Positions 1 through 10,640 are shown, numbered from the stretch's first letter. The stretch: DNA of 64,000 bases from Dama dama (GCF_033118175.1 NC_083701.1:12791501-12855500); one strand, 5' to 3'. The notes: generated by a model not told the origin, from the letters alone. Made by a program: numbers and translations.

Positions 1-1316
1 CTCACTTCCACTGTATAGTCATAAGGGATTTGATTTAGGTCATACCTGAATGGTCTAAGAAAGTAGTGGTTTTCCCTGCTTTCTTCAATTTAAGTCTGAA
101 TTTGGCAATAAGGAGTTCATGATCTGAGCCACAGTCAGCTCCCAGTCTTGTTTTTGCTGACTGTGTAGAGTTTCTCCAGCTTTGGCTGCAAAGAATATAA
201 TCAATCTGATTTTGGTGTTGACCATCTGGTGATGTCCATGTGTAGAGTCTTCTCTTGTGTTGTTGGAAGAGGGTGTTTGCTATGAGCAGTGCGTTCTCTT
301 GGCAAAACTCTATTAGCCTTTGCCCTGCTTCACTCCGTACTCCAAGGCCAAATTTTCATGTTACTCCAGGTGTTTCTTGACTTCCTACTTTTGCATTCCA
401 GTCCTCTATAATGAAAAGAACATCTTTTTTGGGTGTTAGTTCTGAAAGGTCTTGTAGGTCTTCATACAACCGTTCAACTTCAGCTTCTTCAGCATTACTG
501 GTTGGGCCATAGGCTTGGATTACCATGATATTGAATGGTTTGCCTTGGAAATGAACAGAGATCATTCTGTCGTTTTTGAGATTGCATCCAAGTACTGCAT
601 TTTGGACTCTTTTATTTATCATGATGGCTATCCATTTCTTCTAAGGGATTCCTGCCCACAGTAGTAGATATAATGGTCATCTGAGTTAAATTCACCCATT
701 CCAGTACATTTTGGTTTGCTGATTCCTAGAATGTCGACATTTACTCTTGCCATCTCCTGTTTGATGACTTCCAATTTGCCTTGATTCATGGACCTAACAT
801 TCCAGGTTCCTATGCAATATTGCGCTTTACAGCATCGGACCTTGCTTCTATCACCAGTCACATCCACAACTGGGTATTGTTTTTGCTTTGGCTCCATTCC
901 TTCATTCTTTCTGGAGTTATTTCTCCACTGATCTCCAGTAGCATATTGGGCACCTACTGACCTGGGGAGTTCCTCTTTTAGTATCCTGTCATTTTGCCTT
1001 TTCATACTGTTCATGGGGTTCTCAAGGCAAGAATACTGAAGTGGTTTGCCATTCCCTTCTCCAGTGGACCACATTCTCTCAGACCTCTCCAACATGACCC
1101 GTCCATCTTGGGTGGCCCCACACAGCATGGCTTAGTTTCATTGAATTATACAAGGCTGTGGTCTTGTGATTAGATTGGCTAGTTTTCGGTGATTATGGTT
1201 TCAGTGTGTCTGCCCTCTGATGACCTCTCGCAACACCTACCATCTTACTTGGGTTTCTCTTACTTTGGACGTGGGGTATCTCTTTACGGCTGCTCCAGCA
1301 AAGCACAGCCTCTGTT
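1..1316 (-). mobile_element. BovB LINE, inverted 5' half (5' UTR plus endonuclease, broken)
   Basis: Read on the minus strand this is the 5' leader and the apurinic-type endonuclease (EN) part of the RTE-clade retrotransposon BovB, which nicks target DNA for reverse transcription. The leader occupies about 1130-1316 and the reading frame runs leftward from about 1128 to the window edge, where it is cut. Visible EN signatures are GTWNVRS, a DILGIS motif, a Y-x-PT motif and DWNAKVG. The frame is dead: a one-base loss near 624-630 shifts it and a TGA follows near 356. The DILGIS motif is followed by KPK where the family has a glutamate (E-L-K), so the metal-binding Glu appears lost. The segment lies head-to-head with a sense reverse-transcriptase half starting near 1317, as expected for a 5' inversion during insertion; two separate insertions are the alternative. 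Confidence 0.9.
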
Positions 1317-3090
1317 CGGTGATCAATGCAAAGAAATAGAGGAAAAAAACAGAATGGGAAAGACTAGAGATCTCTTCAAAAAAATTAGAGATACCAAGGG
1401 AACATTTCATGCAAAGATGGGCTCAATAAAGAACAGAAATGGTAGGGACCTAACAGAAGCAGAAGATATTAAGAAGAGGTGGCAAGAATACACAGAAGAA
1501 CTGTACAAAAAAGATCTTTACAACCCAGATAATCACAATGGTGTGATCACTCACCTAGAACCAGATGTCCTGGAATGTGAAGTCAAATGGGCCTTAGCAA
1601 GCATCACTACGAACAAAGCTAGTGAAGGTGATGGAATTCCAGTTGAGCTATTTCAAATCCTTAAACGTGACACTGTGAAAGTGCTGCACTCAATATGCCA
1701 GCAAATTTGGAAAACTCAGCAGTGGCCACAGGACTGGAAAAGGTCAGTTTTCATTCCAATCCCAAAGAAAGGCAATGCCAAAGAATGCTCAAACTACCAC
1801 ACAATTGCACCCATCTCAACCGCTAGTAAAGTAATGCTTAAAATTCTCCAAGCCAGGCTTCAGCAATATGTGGACAGTGAACTTCCAGATGTTCAAGCTG
1901 ATTTTAGAAAAGGCAGAGGAACCAGAGATCAAATTGCCAACATCTGCTGGATCATTGAAAAAGCAAGAGAGTTCCAGAAAAACATCTATTTCTTCTTTAT
2001 TGACTATGCCAAAGCCTTTGACTGTGTGGATCACAACAAACTGTGGAAAATTCTGAAAGAGATGGGAATACCAGACCACCTGACCTGCCTCTTGAGAAAC
2101 CGGTATGCAGGTCAGGAAGCAACAGTTAGAACTGGACATGGACCAAGAGACTGGTTCCAAATAGGAAAAGGAGTGTGTCAAGGCTGTATATTGTCACCCT
2201 GCTTATTTAACTTATATGCAGAGTACATCATGAGAAACGCTGGGCTGGAAGAAGCACAAGCTGGAATCAAGATTGCTGGGAGACATATCAATAACCTCAG
2301 ATATGCAGATGACACCACCCTAATGGCAGAAAGTGAAGAGGAACTGAAAAGCCTCTTGATGAAAGTGAAAGAGGAGAATGGAAAAGGTTGGCTTAAAGCT
2401 CAACATTCAGAAAACTAAGGTCATGGCATCTGGTCCCATCACTTCATGGGAAATAGATGGGGAAACAGTGGAAACAGTGTCAGACTTTATTTTTTGGGGC
2501 TCCAAAGTCACTGTAGATGGTGATTGCAGCCATGAAATTAAAAAATGCTTACTCCTTGGAAGGAAAGATATGACCAACCTAGATAGCATATCAAAAAGCA
2601 GAGACATTACTTTGCCAACAAAGGTCCGTCTAGTCAAGGCTATGGTTTTTCCAGTGGTCGTGTATGGATGTGAGAGTTGGACTGTGAAGAAAGCTGAGTG
2701 CTGAAAATTTGATGCTTTTGAACTGTGGTGTTGGAGCAGACTCTTGAGAGTCCCTTGGACTGCAAGGAGATCCAACCAGTCCATCCTAAAGGAGATCAGT
2801 CCTGGGTGTTCATTGGAAGGACTGATGTTGAAGCTGAAACTCCAATACTTTGGCCACCTCATGCGAAGAGTTGACTCGTTGGAAAAGACCCTGATGCTGG
2901 GAGGGATTGGGGGCAGGAATAGAAATGGACGACAGAGGATGAGATGCCTGGATGGCATCACGGACTCGATGGACATGAGTTTGAGTAAACTTCAGGAATT
3001 GGTGATAGACAGGGAGGCCTGGCATGCTGTGATTCATGGGGTCGCAAAGAGTCAGACACGACTGAGCGACTGAACTGAACTGACTGACTA
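1317..3090 (+). mobile_element. BovB LINE, sense 3' half (reverse transcriptase to 3' tail, broken)
   Basis: Sense-strand BovB from just after the endonuclease domain to the 3' end, which finishes in the ACTGA-type tail near 3090. The frame 1317-2418 holds most of the reverse transcriptase: an AFDCVDHNKL block, a GCILSPCLFN block, and the catalytic YADD codons at 2302-2313, which are intact. An extra base near 2380 shifts the frame, which resumes at 2378-2704. It then meets TGA at 2702-2704, within a former CpG pair, and resumes at 2744-3073. The product is therefore a pseudogene. The initiating codon proposed by translation at 1189 lies in the inverted leader and is not meaningful. Confidence 0.93.
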
Positions 3091-3247
3091 GTGACTAAAC
3101 AACAGATCAACAGGAAGCAATCTCTCGAGAAGTATGTATTGTGCTCCTATCTTGTATTTAGCACATATTCCCTGATTTTCTGATTTTAAAAAACTCTGTA
3201 AGAGCATGATGGCTGAAAGGAAGGAGACAGTAATTGTGAGTAACACC

Positions 3248-3459
3248 AATTAAATATAACTGGAGTCTGAATCAGGGGACCAGAGAATGGATTCTAAGAA
3301 AGAAATGTGAGATACAGCCCTAAAGGACAGAGGCATAGATTTGGTGTCTCTTTGGATATTAACAGGGACATCATGAGATAAAAGGCAGATGTCAGTACTT
3401 TTTTTTCTGTATCAAATACTGAGTGGTCCCCTAATTCAGACTCCCATTATATTTAATTT
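3248..3459. repeat. Foldback element: ~36-bp inverted repeat around a ~140-bp core
   Basis: The sequence at 3248-3283 reappears as its reverse complement at 3425-3459 with only a few mismatches (shared core GGAGTCTGAAT followed by AGGGGACCA). The arms enclose a 140-bp core. I do not recognise the family. It could be a MITE-like DNA transposon or a local foldback formed during replication; no clear target-site duplication is visible. Confidence 0.6.
3288..3424 (+). repeat. Local direct duplication, copy 1
   Basis: This 137-bp stretch, the core of the foldback, is repeated in the same orientation at 3703-3845. By eye the two copies are close to 90% identical over their length, differing by mostly single substitutions and a length change in a T run. 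Confidence 0.8.
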
Positions 3460-3486
3460 GCAACTATGATGTTTTTACTCACATTT

Positions 3487-3690
3487 GGGCTTCTCTGGTG
3501 GCTCAGGTGGTAAAGAATCTGCCTGCAGTGCAGGAGACCAGGGTTCAATCCCTGGGTCAGGAAGATCCCTTAGAGAAGAAAATGGCAACCCATTCCAGTA
3601 TTCTTACCTGGAGAATTCCAAGGACAGAGGAGCCTGGTGGGCTACAGTCCATGGGGTCACAAAGAGTCAGCATGACTGAGGAGTTAATAC
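3487..3690 (+). mobile_element. Bov-tA SINE
   Basis: tRNA-Glu-derived head (CTGGTGGCTCAGGTGG, A-box-like) followed by the Bov-A body ending GTCAGCATGACTGAG. It separates the two copies of the 137-bp local duplication. Flanks TACTCACAT and TACACACAT may be a decayed target-site duplication. Confidence 0.9.
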
Positions 3691-3702
3691 ACACATACAG
3701 AG

Positions 3703-3845
3703 TGGATTCTAAGAAAGAAATGTGAGATATAGCCCTAAAAGACAAAGGCATAGACTTGGTATCTCATTAAATATTAACAGGGACATCATGGGATAAAAGG
3801 CACATCTCAATACCTTTTTTTTTTCTTCTGTATCAAATACTAAGA
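3703..3845 (+). repeat. Local direct duplication, copy 2
   Basis: Second copy of the 137-bp unit at 3288-3424, offset 415 bp. The inverted-repeat arms seen around copy 1 are not convincingly present here; the right flank is only weakly similar. Confidence 0.8.
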
Positions 3846-4254
3846 GGCATCCACTTTCAGTTTTTATTTATTATATCCCTACACTGCTACTGGTTCACTA
3901 TTAACTGTAAAATAAAAGGCAACTTTTTTCAGCAAGCTCCCTTCCTGATCTTGCCCCTGCCTGCTCTCCAGCCTTATATGTCCACACCTCACCAAACTTC
4001 TTGGAGCTGAGCTTCTTACCTTTGCTTCTTACTGTGGCACATCGGCTCACCTCTCTTCCTGGAAAGTCCTTTCCTTTTGTACCCTTGATGAATGCCCAAA
4101 CCAATAGCGAAATAAAGGAAGCCTGATTGGATTCTCCAGATAAGCCTTTAGCCTTTCTGCCTTTTGTGCTACCTTTGCAAAGGTAAATCCTTCTAGTATC
4201 ATTCTTCGCACAAGGGATAGCAATCATTTCTTAACACCCCCTCATTAAATCATA
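3846..4254. other. Unassigned sequence
   Basis: No repeat or gene recognised. A 108-codon minus-strand frame (3901-4227) has no recognisable domain and no splice or promoter support. Confidence 0.4.
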
Positions 4255-4360
4255 AACTTGAAGACAATAATATGCTACATTCATTTTTGTATCCACAGTT
4301 CTTGGCACAATGGCTTGTCCTTGAATGGAGTCAACAAATAACTGTTAAATGAATAAGTGA
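4255..4360 (+). repeat. L2 LINE 3' end fragment
   Basis: Matches the L2 3' terminus pattern: CACAGTTCTTGGCACAATG followed by AACAAATAACTGTTAAATGA. Old and diverged. Confidence 0.55.
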
Positions 4361-4979
4361 ATATAGACACAGATGAAATAAGGTGCTGGGTAGTAATGCA
4401 TTGCACCCTGTCCAGGGGATTATTATAGACATTGGGGACTAGATGCAGGAAGCCTATGGAGGCTATGTTTCTGATTTTTTTTTTTTTTTTTTGAGTTGAA
4501 GAAAAAAATATATTTCACAGAGGTGCTTTCATCTAATGCCCTAAATCATATCATGTTGGTGTGTTTGATCCTTCATTTAATTACCAGTTTTCTCCACACA
4601 TCAGCTCAAAACATCTATGTGGGAAGCTCATGTTTTTGGTGGCCACTATGGATGTCCACGGCATCTCCACGGTGTGATCACACCATCTGTGATAGTAGAG
4701 ACTCCTGATACAGAAGAGACTGGTTATTAGTAACACAAGCTCCCTCCTAGCTAATGAGCAGCTTCTCACATAGCTGAAGCTGCTGAACTTCAACAACCTG
4801 TCCTGTAAATTAGCTATTTTTTCCACCCAATTAGGATTTTTCTACTCAACTTATGATAGAAATTTGGACTCACTCCCAATTTTCCATTTTTCTAAAGGAT
4901 TTGAACTCCAAAATATCTGGATCCCCAAAATTGAGAAAGCAGTGTATAGCAAAAAAGCCTATTAATTTTAGAGACAGAA
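4361..4979. other. Unassigned AT-rich sequence with T tract
   Basis: Contains a T run near 4478-4492 and the 14-bp perfect palindrome listed separately. Short frames on both strands have no recognisable similarity. Confidence 0.4.
4671..4684. promoter_or_regulatory. 14-bp perfect palindrome made of two GGTGTGA half-sites
   Basis: GGTGTGATCACACC equals its own reverse complement. GGTGTGA is the core half-site recognised by T-box factors; here two halves abut tail-to-tail with no spacer. Binding is inference from motif shape only. Confidence 0.3.
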
Positions 4980-5125
4980 ATGTGTATGTTCAAAAGCAAG
5001 CCATAATTAATAGCTTTTTGACCTTGAGCAAGTGATTGAAAATCTTAGGTATCTCATCTGTGAATTAGGGGTAATCATAACTGACCTTATTGTATTTGGT
5101 AATGATTAAAACTTATGCAACTCAC
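4980..5125 (+). repeat. MIR SINE fragment
   Basis: Diverged MIR core: GACCTTGAGCAAGTGATTG, then ATCTCATCTGTGAATTAGGGG, the usual order of the MIR central region. Confidence 0.6.
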
Positions 5126-5339
5126 ATTATAGGTCCTAGCTCTGTGGTTTCTATTGACATTTGGGGTGGGTGAGTCTTTTGTGTGAGTCTGTTGCATACA
5201 TTGTAAAATAGTAAGTATCTCTGAAAGCTGAACTCTGAATATCAGTAATACCCCTGGTCACCTAGGTGACTGAAAATATCCCTTCCTCTCTGCCCCACCC
5301 CCACCCCACACAAACATTGCAAAAAACCCCAACATAATA

Positions 5340-5500
5340 AGAGATAAAACTTATCAAGTGCTACCACATGCTAGGGAGTGTTCTAAGAACTTTATTTAAT
5401 TGATCTGGTTTAATGCTCATAAAAACTTTATAATGTACTGGAAGATTAAATAAATTGCTAGGTTATATAACTGGAGAGTGGAGGATCTGGGTTTGCAGGT
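5340..5500 (+). repeat. MIR SINE fragment
   Basis: MIR-like order: ACTTATCAAGTGCTACCACATG, TTCTAAGAACTTTATTTAAT, TAATGCTCATAAAAACTTTA, then GGAGAGTGGAGGATCTGGG. Diverged. Confidence 0.55.
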
Positions 5501-5572
5501 TTGTAGGTTAAAGTCTTCTTGACCAGGAGCATGGTAGATACTCAATAAGCAGTCTCTTCCTTTTTTTCATTT

Positions 5573-5772
5573 AGGGACTTCCCAGGTGGCTCAGTGGTAT
5601 AGAATCCTCCTACTGCAGGAGATGCAGGTTCCATCGCTGGGTCAAGAGAGATCCCCTGGAGAAGGAAATGGCAACCTGCTCCAGCATTCTTGCCTGGAAA
5701 ATCCCATGGACAGAGGAGCCTGGCAGGCTACAGTCCATGGGGTCTCAAAGAGTCAGATGTGACTGAGCATGC
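5573..5772 (+). mobile_element. Bov-tA SINE
   Basis: Head GGGACTTCCCAGGTGGCTC, body GGAAATGGCAACCTGCTCC, end GTCAGATGTGACTGAGC. Near full length. Confidence 0.9.
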
Positions 5773-6231
5773 CTGCAGGAGCAGGAGCTAGTGTCTTTGG
5801 CTAACTCCTCAGTAAGATACAATTAGATTTTGTCCACACTTCTCTCTCATGGTCACCAGATGCACAGACTTCATTGGCCAAGCCCAATTTTGACAAGACT
5901 GAAGACACCTCTTTTTTTCTTGTGACAGACACCTCAGGGCCAAGTCTGTCTTGCTGTAACATGGAATAGCCCACTGAGAGTTTTCACTGCGGAGAAATGA
6001 ATAAAATATTAGCCCATACATTTTTTCCTCCTGATGAGTCTTCTTCCTTTCCCCTGGGGCCTTCTCATGCTTTGGGTGGCATCCCAGTTGATAGGTTTTT
6101 GCTATTCCTGCATGTGGCTAGGGAGAGAAGAGTGCCGCACCCAGTTTCAGTGGGGAAGGGTCCCCAAACATCTAAGAAAAATGGCAACACTAAACGGTTG
6201 TCCTACAATTCAACTCAATCCCAACGCTGTA

Positions 6232-6310
6232 TTGGGTTGGACAAAAAGTTGGTTTGGGTTTTCCTATAACACTTTAGGGAAAACCTGAACAAACATTTTG
6301 GCCAACTCAA
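6232..6310. mobile_element. Mariner-derived palindromic MITE (copy 1)
   Basis: A 79-bp near-palindrome starting TTGGGTTGGACAAAAAGTT and ending TTTTGGCCAACTCAA, flanked on both sides by TA (6230-6231 and 6311-6312), the mariner target duplication. It has terminal inverted repeats but no transposase. Bovine miR-2284/2285 family hairpins are known to resemble this repeat; transcription here is not shown. Confidence 0.85.
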
Positions 6311-6349
6311 TACTTAGGGATAAGGAATGCAAATTCCACAGGCTAAGCA

Positions 6350-6410
6350 TCTTGACCTGGGGCATGGGGTAGCTCCTCTCCACCGTGCCTGTGGGCCGCC
6401 GCAGCCACCT
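6350..6410 (-). mobile_element. BovB 5' leader scrap, inverted
   Basis: Reads as the reverse of the GC-rich BovB 5' leader (GGCATGGGGTAGCTCCTCTC, then CGCCGCAGCC). It abuts sense BovB reverse transcriptase at 6410/6411, giving the same head-to-head geometry as the copy at 1-3090, but with about the first half of the element missing between. Confidence 0.6.
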
Positions 6411-7650
6411 CTTCAGCAATACGTAAACCGTGAAATTCCGAATGTTCAAGCTGGTTTTAGAAAAGGCAGAGGAACCAGAGATCAAATTGCCAACATCTGC
6501 TGGATCACTGAAAAAGCAAGAGAGTTCCAGAAAAACATCTATTTCTGCTTTATTGACTATGCCAAAGCCTTTGACTGTGTGGATCACAATAAACTGTGGA
6601 AAATTCTGAAAGAGATGGGAATACCAGACCACCTGACCTGCCTCTTGAGAAACCTATATGCAGGTCAGGAAGCAACAGTTAGAACTGGGCATGGAACAAC
6701 AGACTGGTTCCAAATAGGAAAAGGAGTAAGTCAAAGCTGTATATTGTCACCCTGCTTATTTAACTTATATGCAGAGTACATTATGAGAAACGCTGGGCTG
6801 GAGGAAGTACAAGCTGGAATCAAGATTGCTGGGAGACATATCAATAACCTCAGATATGCAGATGACACCACCCTTATGGCAGAAAGTGAAGAAGAACTAA
6901 CGAGCCTCTTGATGAAAGTGAAAGAGGAGAGTGAAAAAGTTGGCTTAAAGCTCAACATTCAGAAAACTAAGGTCATGGCATCCGGTCCCATCACTTCATG
7001 GCAAACAGACGGGGAAACTGTGGAAACAGTGTCCGACTTTATTTTTTTGGTCTCCAAAATCACGGCAGATGGTGATTGCAGCCATGAAATTAAAAGATGC
7101 TTACTCTTTGGAAGGAAAGTTATGACCAACCTAGACAGCATATTGAAAAGCAGAGACATTACTTTGTCAACAAAGGTCCGTCTAGTCAAGGCTATGGTTT
7201 TTCCAGTGGTCATGTATGGATGTGAGAGTTGGACTATAAAGAAAGCTGAGTGCTGAAGAATTGATGCTTTTGAACTATGGTGTTGGAGAAGACTCTTGAG
7301 AATCCCTTGGACTGCAAGGAGATCCCACCAGTCCATCCTAAAGGAGATCAGTCCTGGGTGTTCATTGGAAGGACTGATGTTGAAGCTGAAACTCCAAAAC
7401 TTTGGCCAACTGATGTAAAGAACTGAGTCATTGGAAAAGACTCTGATGCTGGGAAAGATTAAGGGCAGGAGGAGAAGGGGACGACAGGGGATGAGATGGT
7501 TAGATGGCATCACCAACTCAATGGACATGAGTTTGAGTAAGCTCCAGGAGTTGGTGATGGACAGAGAGGCCTGGCGTGCTGCATGCAGCCCATCGGGTCG
7601 CAAAGAGTCGGATATGACTGAGTGGCTGAACTGAACTGAACTGAACTGAA
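6411..7650 (+). mobile_element. BovB LINE 3' part (reverse transcriptase, broken)
   Basis: Starts inside the reverse transcriptase (CTTCAGCAATACG) and runs to the ACTGA repeats near 7650. The open frame to 7256 keeps AFDCVDHNKL and the YADD codons (6855-6866) without interruption, but ends at TGA 7254-7256, again in a decayed CpG pair. The rest to 7634 is in another frame. Non-functional; more than half of the element is absent. Confidence 0.93.
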
Positions 7651-8133
7651 AGTCAATAAAAAATGCTGCAAAGATGAGCAGGAAACAGAGATAGATAAAG
7701 TCCAAGGCAAGCTCAAGTCAAAAATCCATGTGTCCAGTGGGAGCTGGGAATTCAAAGGGGAGAGACATCATCCACCCTAGCAGGGCTCATAGTCAGTTTG
7801 TTAGTTATCAGTCTAAATTAATAAGGAGGAAAAGATTATAGATTATTTAATTTTTGTCTAATTTTGTCTAGGTTCAGGGAGGCTTGACCTAAGAAGACAG
7901 TGTTGGAATCGTTGAGAGGCATGGAAATCAAAGTGCCTTAATATTGCTCCCATCATTCTTATATATTTCATTGTGGCACCATCTCTGAGATGACACTGTC
8001 ATATGGCAGATCCATGTAGGGTCTTGATAGTCTTCAGGATCTGGTAATTCCTATTCTCAGTATTGTGGCCTTGGATTTGCTCTCTCCCAACCTTGCCACC
8101 TTCCTCTTTTAAGTGATGATATTATTTAACTCC
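7651..8133. other. Unassigned sequence
   Basis: Moderately AT-rich; no repeat family or coding signal recognised. Confidence 0.4.
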
Positions 8134-8154
8134 TGTGTGTGTGTGTGTGTGTGT
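8134..8154 (+). repeat. (TG)n microsatellite
   Basis: About ten uninterrupted TG units, followed by a decayed stretch and a Bov-A fragment. Confidence 0.9.
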
Positions 8155-8162
8155 CTGTGCGC

Positions 8163-8243
8163 GTGCTATGCTGAATCACTCAGTCGTCTCTGACACTTTG
8201 TGACCCTGTGGACTAAAGCCTGCCAGACTCTTCTTCTGTGGAT
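8163..8243 (-). mobile_element. Bov-A SINE fragment
   Basis: Antisense Bov-A 3' end: CACTCAGTCGTCTCTGACAC then TTTGTGACCCTGTGGACT; truncated after about 80 bp. Confidence 0.75.
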
Positions 8244-8249
8244 GTCACA

Positions 8250-8400
8250 TTTACATACATACATATACAAAGCACTTTTTAAGTAATTTGCATATAATTA
8301 CTACTATTTGATAGTCTCTCAGAGATCAGCCCAGCTACACTCAGAACACAGAGTGGGAACTGAGGTCCAGAGGAATAGTTACTTGCCCAATGTCATTCTT
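8250..8400 (+). repeat. MIR SINE fragment
   Basis: Diverged MIR-like text: GGAACTGAGGTCCAGAGG, then GTTACTTGCCCAATGTCATT. Confidence 0.45.
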
Positions 8401-8529
8401 TCCCGAGGTTCATTCCTTTGAAATCTAGTTTCTAAAAGTTCCACACACTGGTTGAAATCAAGCCATGAGCCAACTAGGTGCCTCAGACTGTGTTAGTTCT
8501 TTTCCCAGGTAACCTCTGAGTATATTCTA

Positions 8530-8742
8530 AGTCGCTTCAGTCCGGTCAGACCCTTTGCAACCCTATGGACTATAGCCCACCAGGCTCCTCTGTACATGGG
8601 ATTCTCCAGGCAAGAATACTGGAGTGGGTTGCAGTGCCCTTCTCCAGGGAATCTTCCTTACCCAGGGATGGAACCCCTATCTCTTAAGTCTCCTGCATTA
8701 TCAAACAGTTTCTTTACCACTAGCGCCACCTAGGAAGCTCTT
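8530..8742 (-). mobile_element. Bov-tA SINE
   Basis: Antisense: GTCGCTTCAGTCCGGTCAGA at the 3' end and GCGCCACCTAGGAAGCTC at the tRNA head. Old copy with many substitutions. Downstream text to about 8870 resembles a MIR 3' half. Confidence 0.85.
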
Positions 8743-8870
8743 GATTTTACAAATAGGGAAACCGAGTCTTGTGGAGACTGTAAGGGACCTGCCTTCCCAA
8801 AGTCCCATAAATAGGAAATGATGGTGATAGAGCAGAACCCGCACTGCCAAACTCTGAGACAGTGTTCTTC

Positions 8871-9705
8871 CTGTTCAGTCATACAATATGGACACGAGTC
8901 ACCTGTTATTTACAAAAGTTTGATTGCTTGATTTCCAGCATCTTCAATTTGAAAGGACATACAAATGAATTTCACTTGCTCAGATAGGTTTCTCAATAGC
9001 CCTCAGAGAAGGAAGCCTCTGGTTTAACCTGGACCCATATTTCTGTTAATTGCTCTTATTGTAGTTTCAGGATTGTGGAAACTAAATTTTATTCCAGTGA
9101 CATTACAAGGCCCAGGGAGAAAAAAAGTCAGAAAAGAGGGGTTTTCTTTATTTACTTAGCCTTACACAAAGATGCCTTTTTTCCAGATGAGTTCCTCAGA
9201 AACGTGAATGGCCATTGTGGTTGCATTTATCTATGAGAAACCCGATAATTTCCTGGGAGGGGAAGCTGGTCTTCAAGAATTCATCAGAGACCAAAAAGCA
9301 GGAGAAAACAGTAGAGTCAACCTTGATTTCTCTGAATAAAGAGACAGGAAGTTTTTAACATCTAGCTAAATGAGATGGTTCTGGAAAGGCAGAGGGGATT
9401 TGTACTTGACAGCCAGGGTATTCTGGACCCAGAAGTAGATGAGTCCTTAAAAGTCAGACATGAACGGGCTCTGAGACTGTCTCTTTTTGGAGTGGATGCC
9501 CAGACACATCTTCTGTCTGTCCTGGAGATAAGAACAGGATGACACATTCTCTGTAAGGTGTGTATTTAGGATCATTTGCCAGGAATGAAAACGGATTTGT
9601 TCATTTATTCCAGCACTCCATGCATCATTAGACCTAATGTGTATTTCAGCACTATGCAGTTTCCCCACTGAACTGGCCAGCCTCGTGGCTAATTTGCACC
9701 TTTGC
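8871..9705. other. Unassigned sequence
   Basis: No repeat recognised. Overlapping minus-strand frames of 61 and 73 codons near 9362-9668 have no recognisable domain. Confidence 0.4.
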
Positions 9706-9717
9706 GCATAGCTACAA

Positions 9718-9940
9718 GGGGCTTCCCAGGTGGCTCAGTGGTCAAAGAACCTGCCTGCCAAAGCAGGAGACACTGTAGATGCCAGTTTGATCCCAGGGTC
9801 AGGAAGATCCCCTGGAGGAGAAAATGCCAATCCACTCTAGTATTCTTGCCTGGAGAATCCCATGGACAGAGGAACCTGGAGGGCTAGAGTCCATAGGGTT
9901 GCAGAGAGTTGGACATTACTGACAGACTGCGCATAGCACA
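9718..9940 (+). mobile_element. Bov-tA SINE with target-site duplication
   Basis: Full-length head and body (GGGCTTCCCAGGTGGCTC ... GAGTTGGACATTACTGA). Flanked by GCATAGCTACAA at 9706-9717 and GCATAGTTACAA at 9941-9952, one mismatch. Confidence 0.9.
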
Positions 9941-9952
9941 GCATAGTTACAA

Positions 9953-10459
9953 AGTGACGCTTTATGGCTGCCGAGCTGAACCTTAAGCTAGACAGTTCTC
10001 CAATGTGGCTTCATTGTTCCTTGTCTACAACATCAGGAGGTTGGATTAGAATGACCTCAAACCTCTTCCAGCTCTGACAGTCAAGGATTTGAAAAATGGT
10101 CCCCGGGGAGAATAAAAGTCATGTCCATAGTCCATGAGGTATTGTGATCTGGGTCAATGACACACCCATGGCTTCCATCCATTAATCAGTTCCTCACTTT
10201 TTCATGGCAAACATGTATCAAGCATCTGTGTGTGTGTGTGTCAGCATCTCCTCTGTGTATGTGTCAGGCACCAGGGAACACCCAGGCTACTCAACGAGAC
10301 AGATTGTGTGTGACATTGGTGAACTAATTTGCTGCCCTGTCCTCTAGCAATGAAAATGGCTGGTGGCCAAAAAAGATAGAGATCTCCTTCCATCTGGACA
10401 AAATACAAATAAGCTTTTCAGAAGAGACAGCAATAAGCCAAGAAAAGGCTGGGCCTCAC
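9953..10459. other. Mostly unassigned; MIR/L3-like tail
   Basis: 10025-10085 contains AGGAGGTTGGATTAGAATGACCTC and CTTCCAGCTCTGAC (split motifs), typical of ancient MIR/L3-type 3' tails. The remainder, including a short TG run near 10227, is unassigned. Confidence 0.4.
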
Positions 10460-10640
10460 ATACAACTAAGAATGAGGCAGCTCTCAACTCTGTCACTTGC
10501 TAATTGAGTATGAACATGGCTTTTCATTTTCACTAAGCCTGTTTTCCCATCTACTCTATGAAAGTGGTGATAATACTACTTGAAAACAATCATGATACTT
10601 CCAAAATTTTGGGAGGCCTCAATGAGATAACCAATGAAAA
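10460..10640 (+). repeat. MIR SINE fragment
   Basis: CAACTCTGTCACTTGCTAA followed by CTGTTTTCCCATCTACTCT and GTGGTGATAATACTACTTG; MIR core order. Confidence 0.6.

Noticed and set aside
1816..2181. 121-codon minus-strand frame, and similar minus frames at 2407-2976, 6264-6632 and 6959-7705
   Set aside because: Antisense shadows of BovB reverse transcriptase; they recur wherever BovB occurs.
1189..2418. 409-codon frame as a host or functional gene
   Set aside because: It is BovB reverse transcriptase fused by frame to inverted leader sequence at its start; a frameshift and TGA follow.
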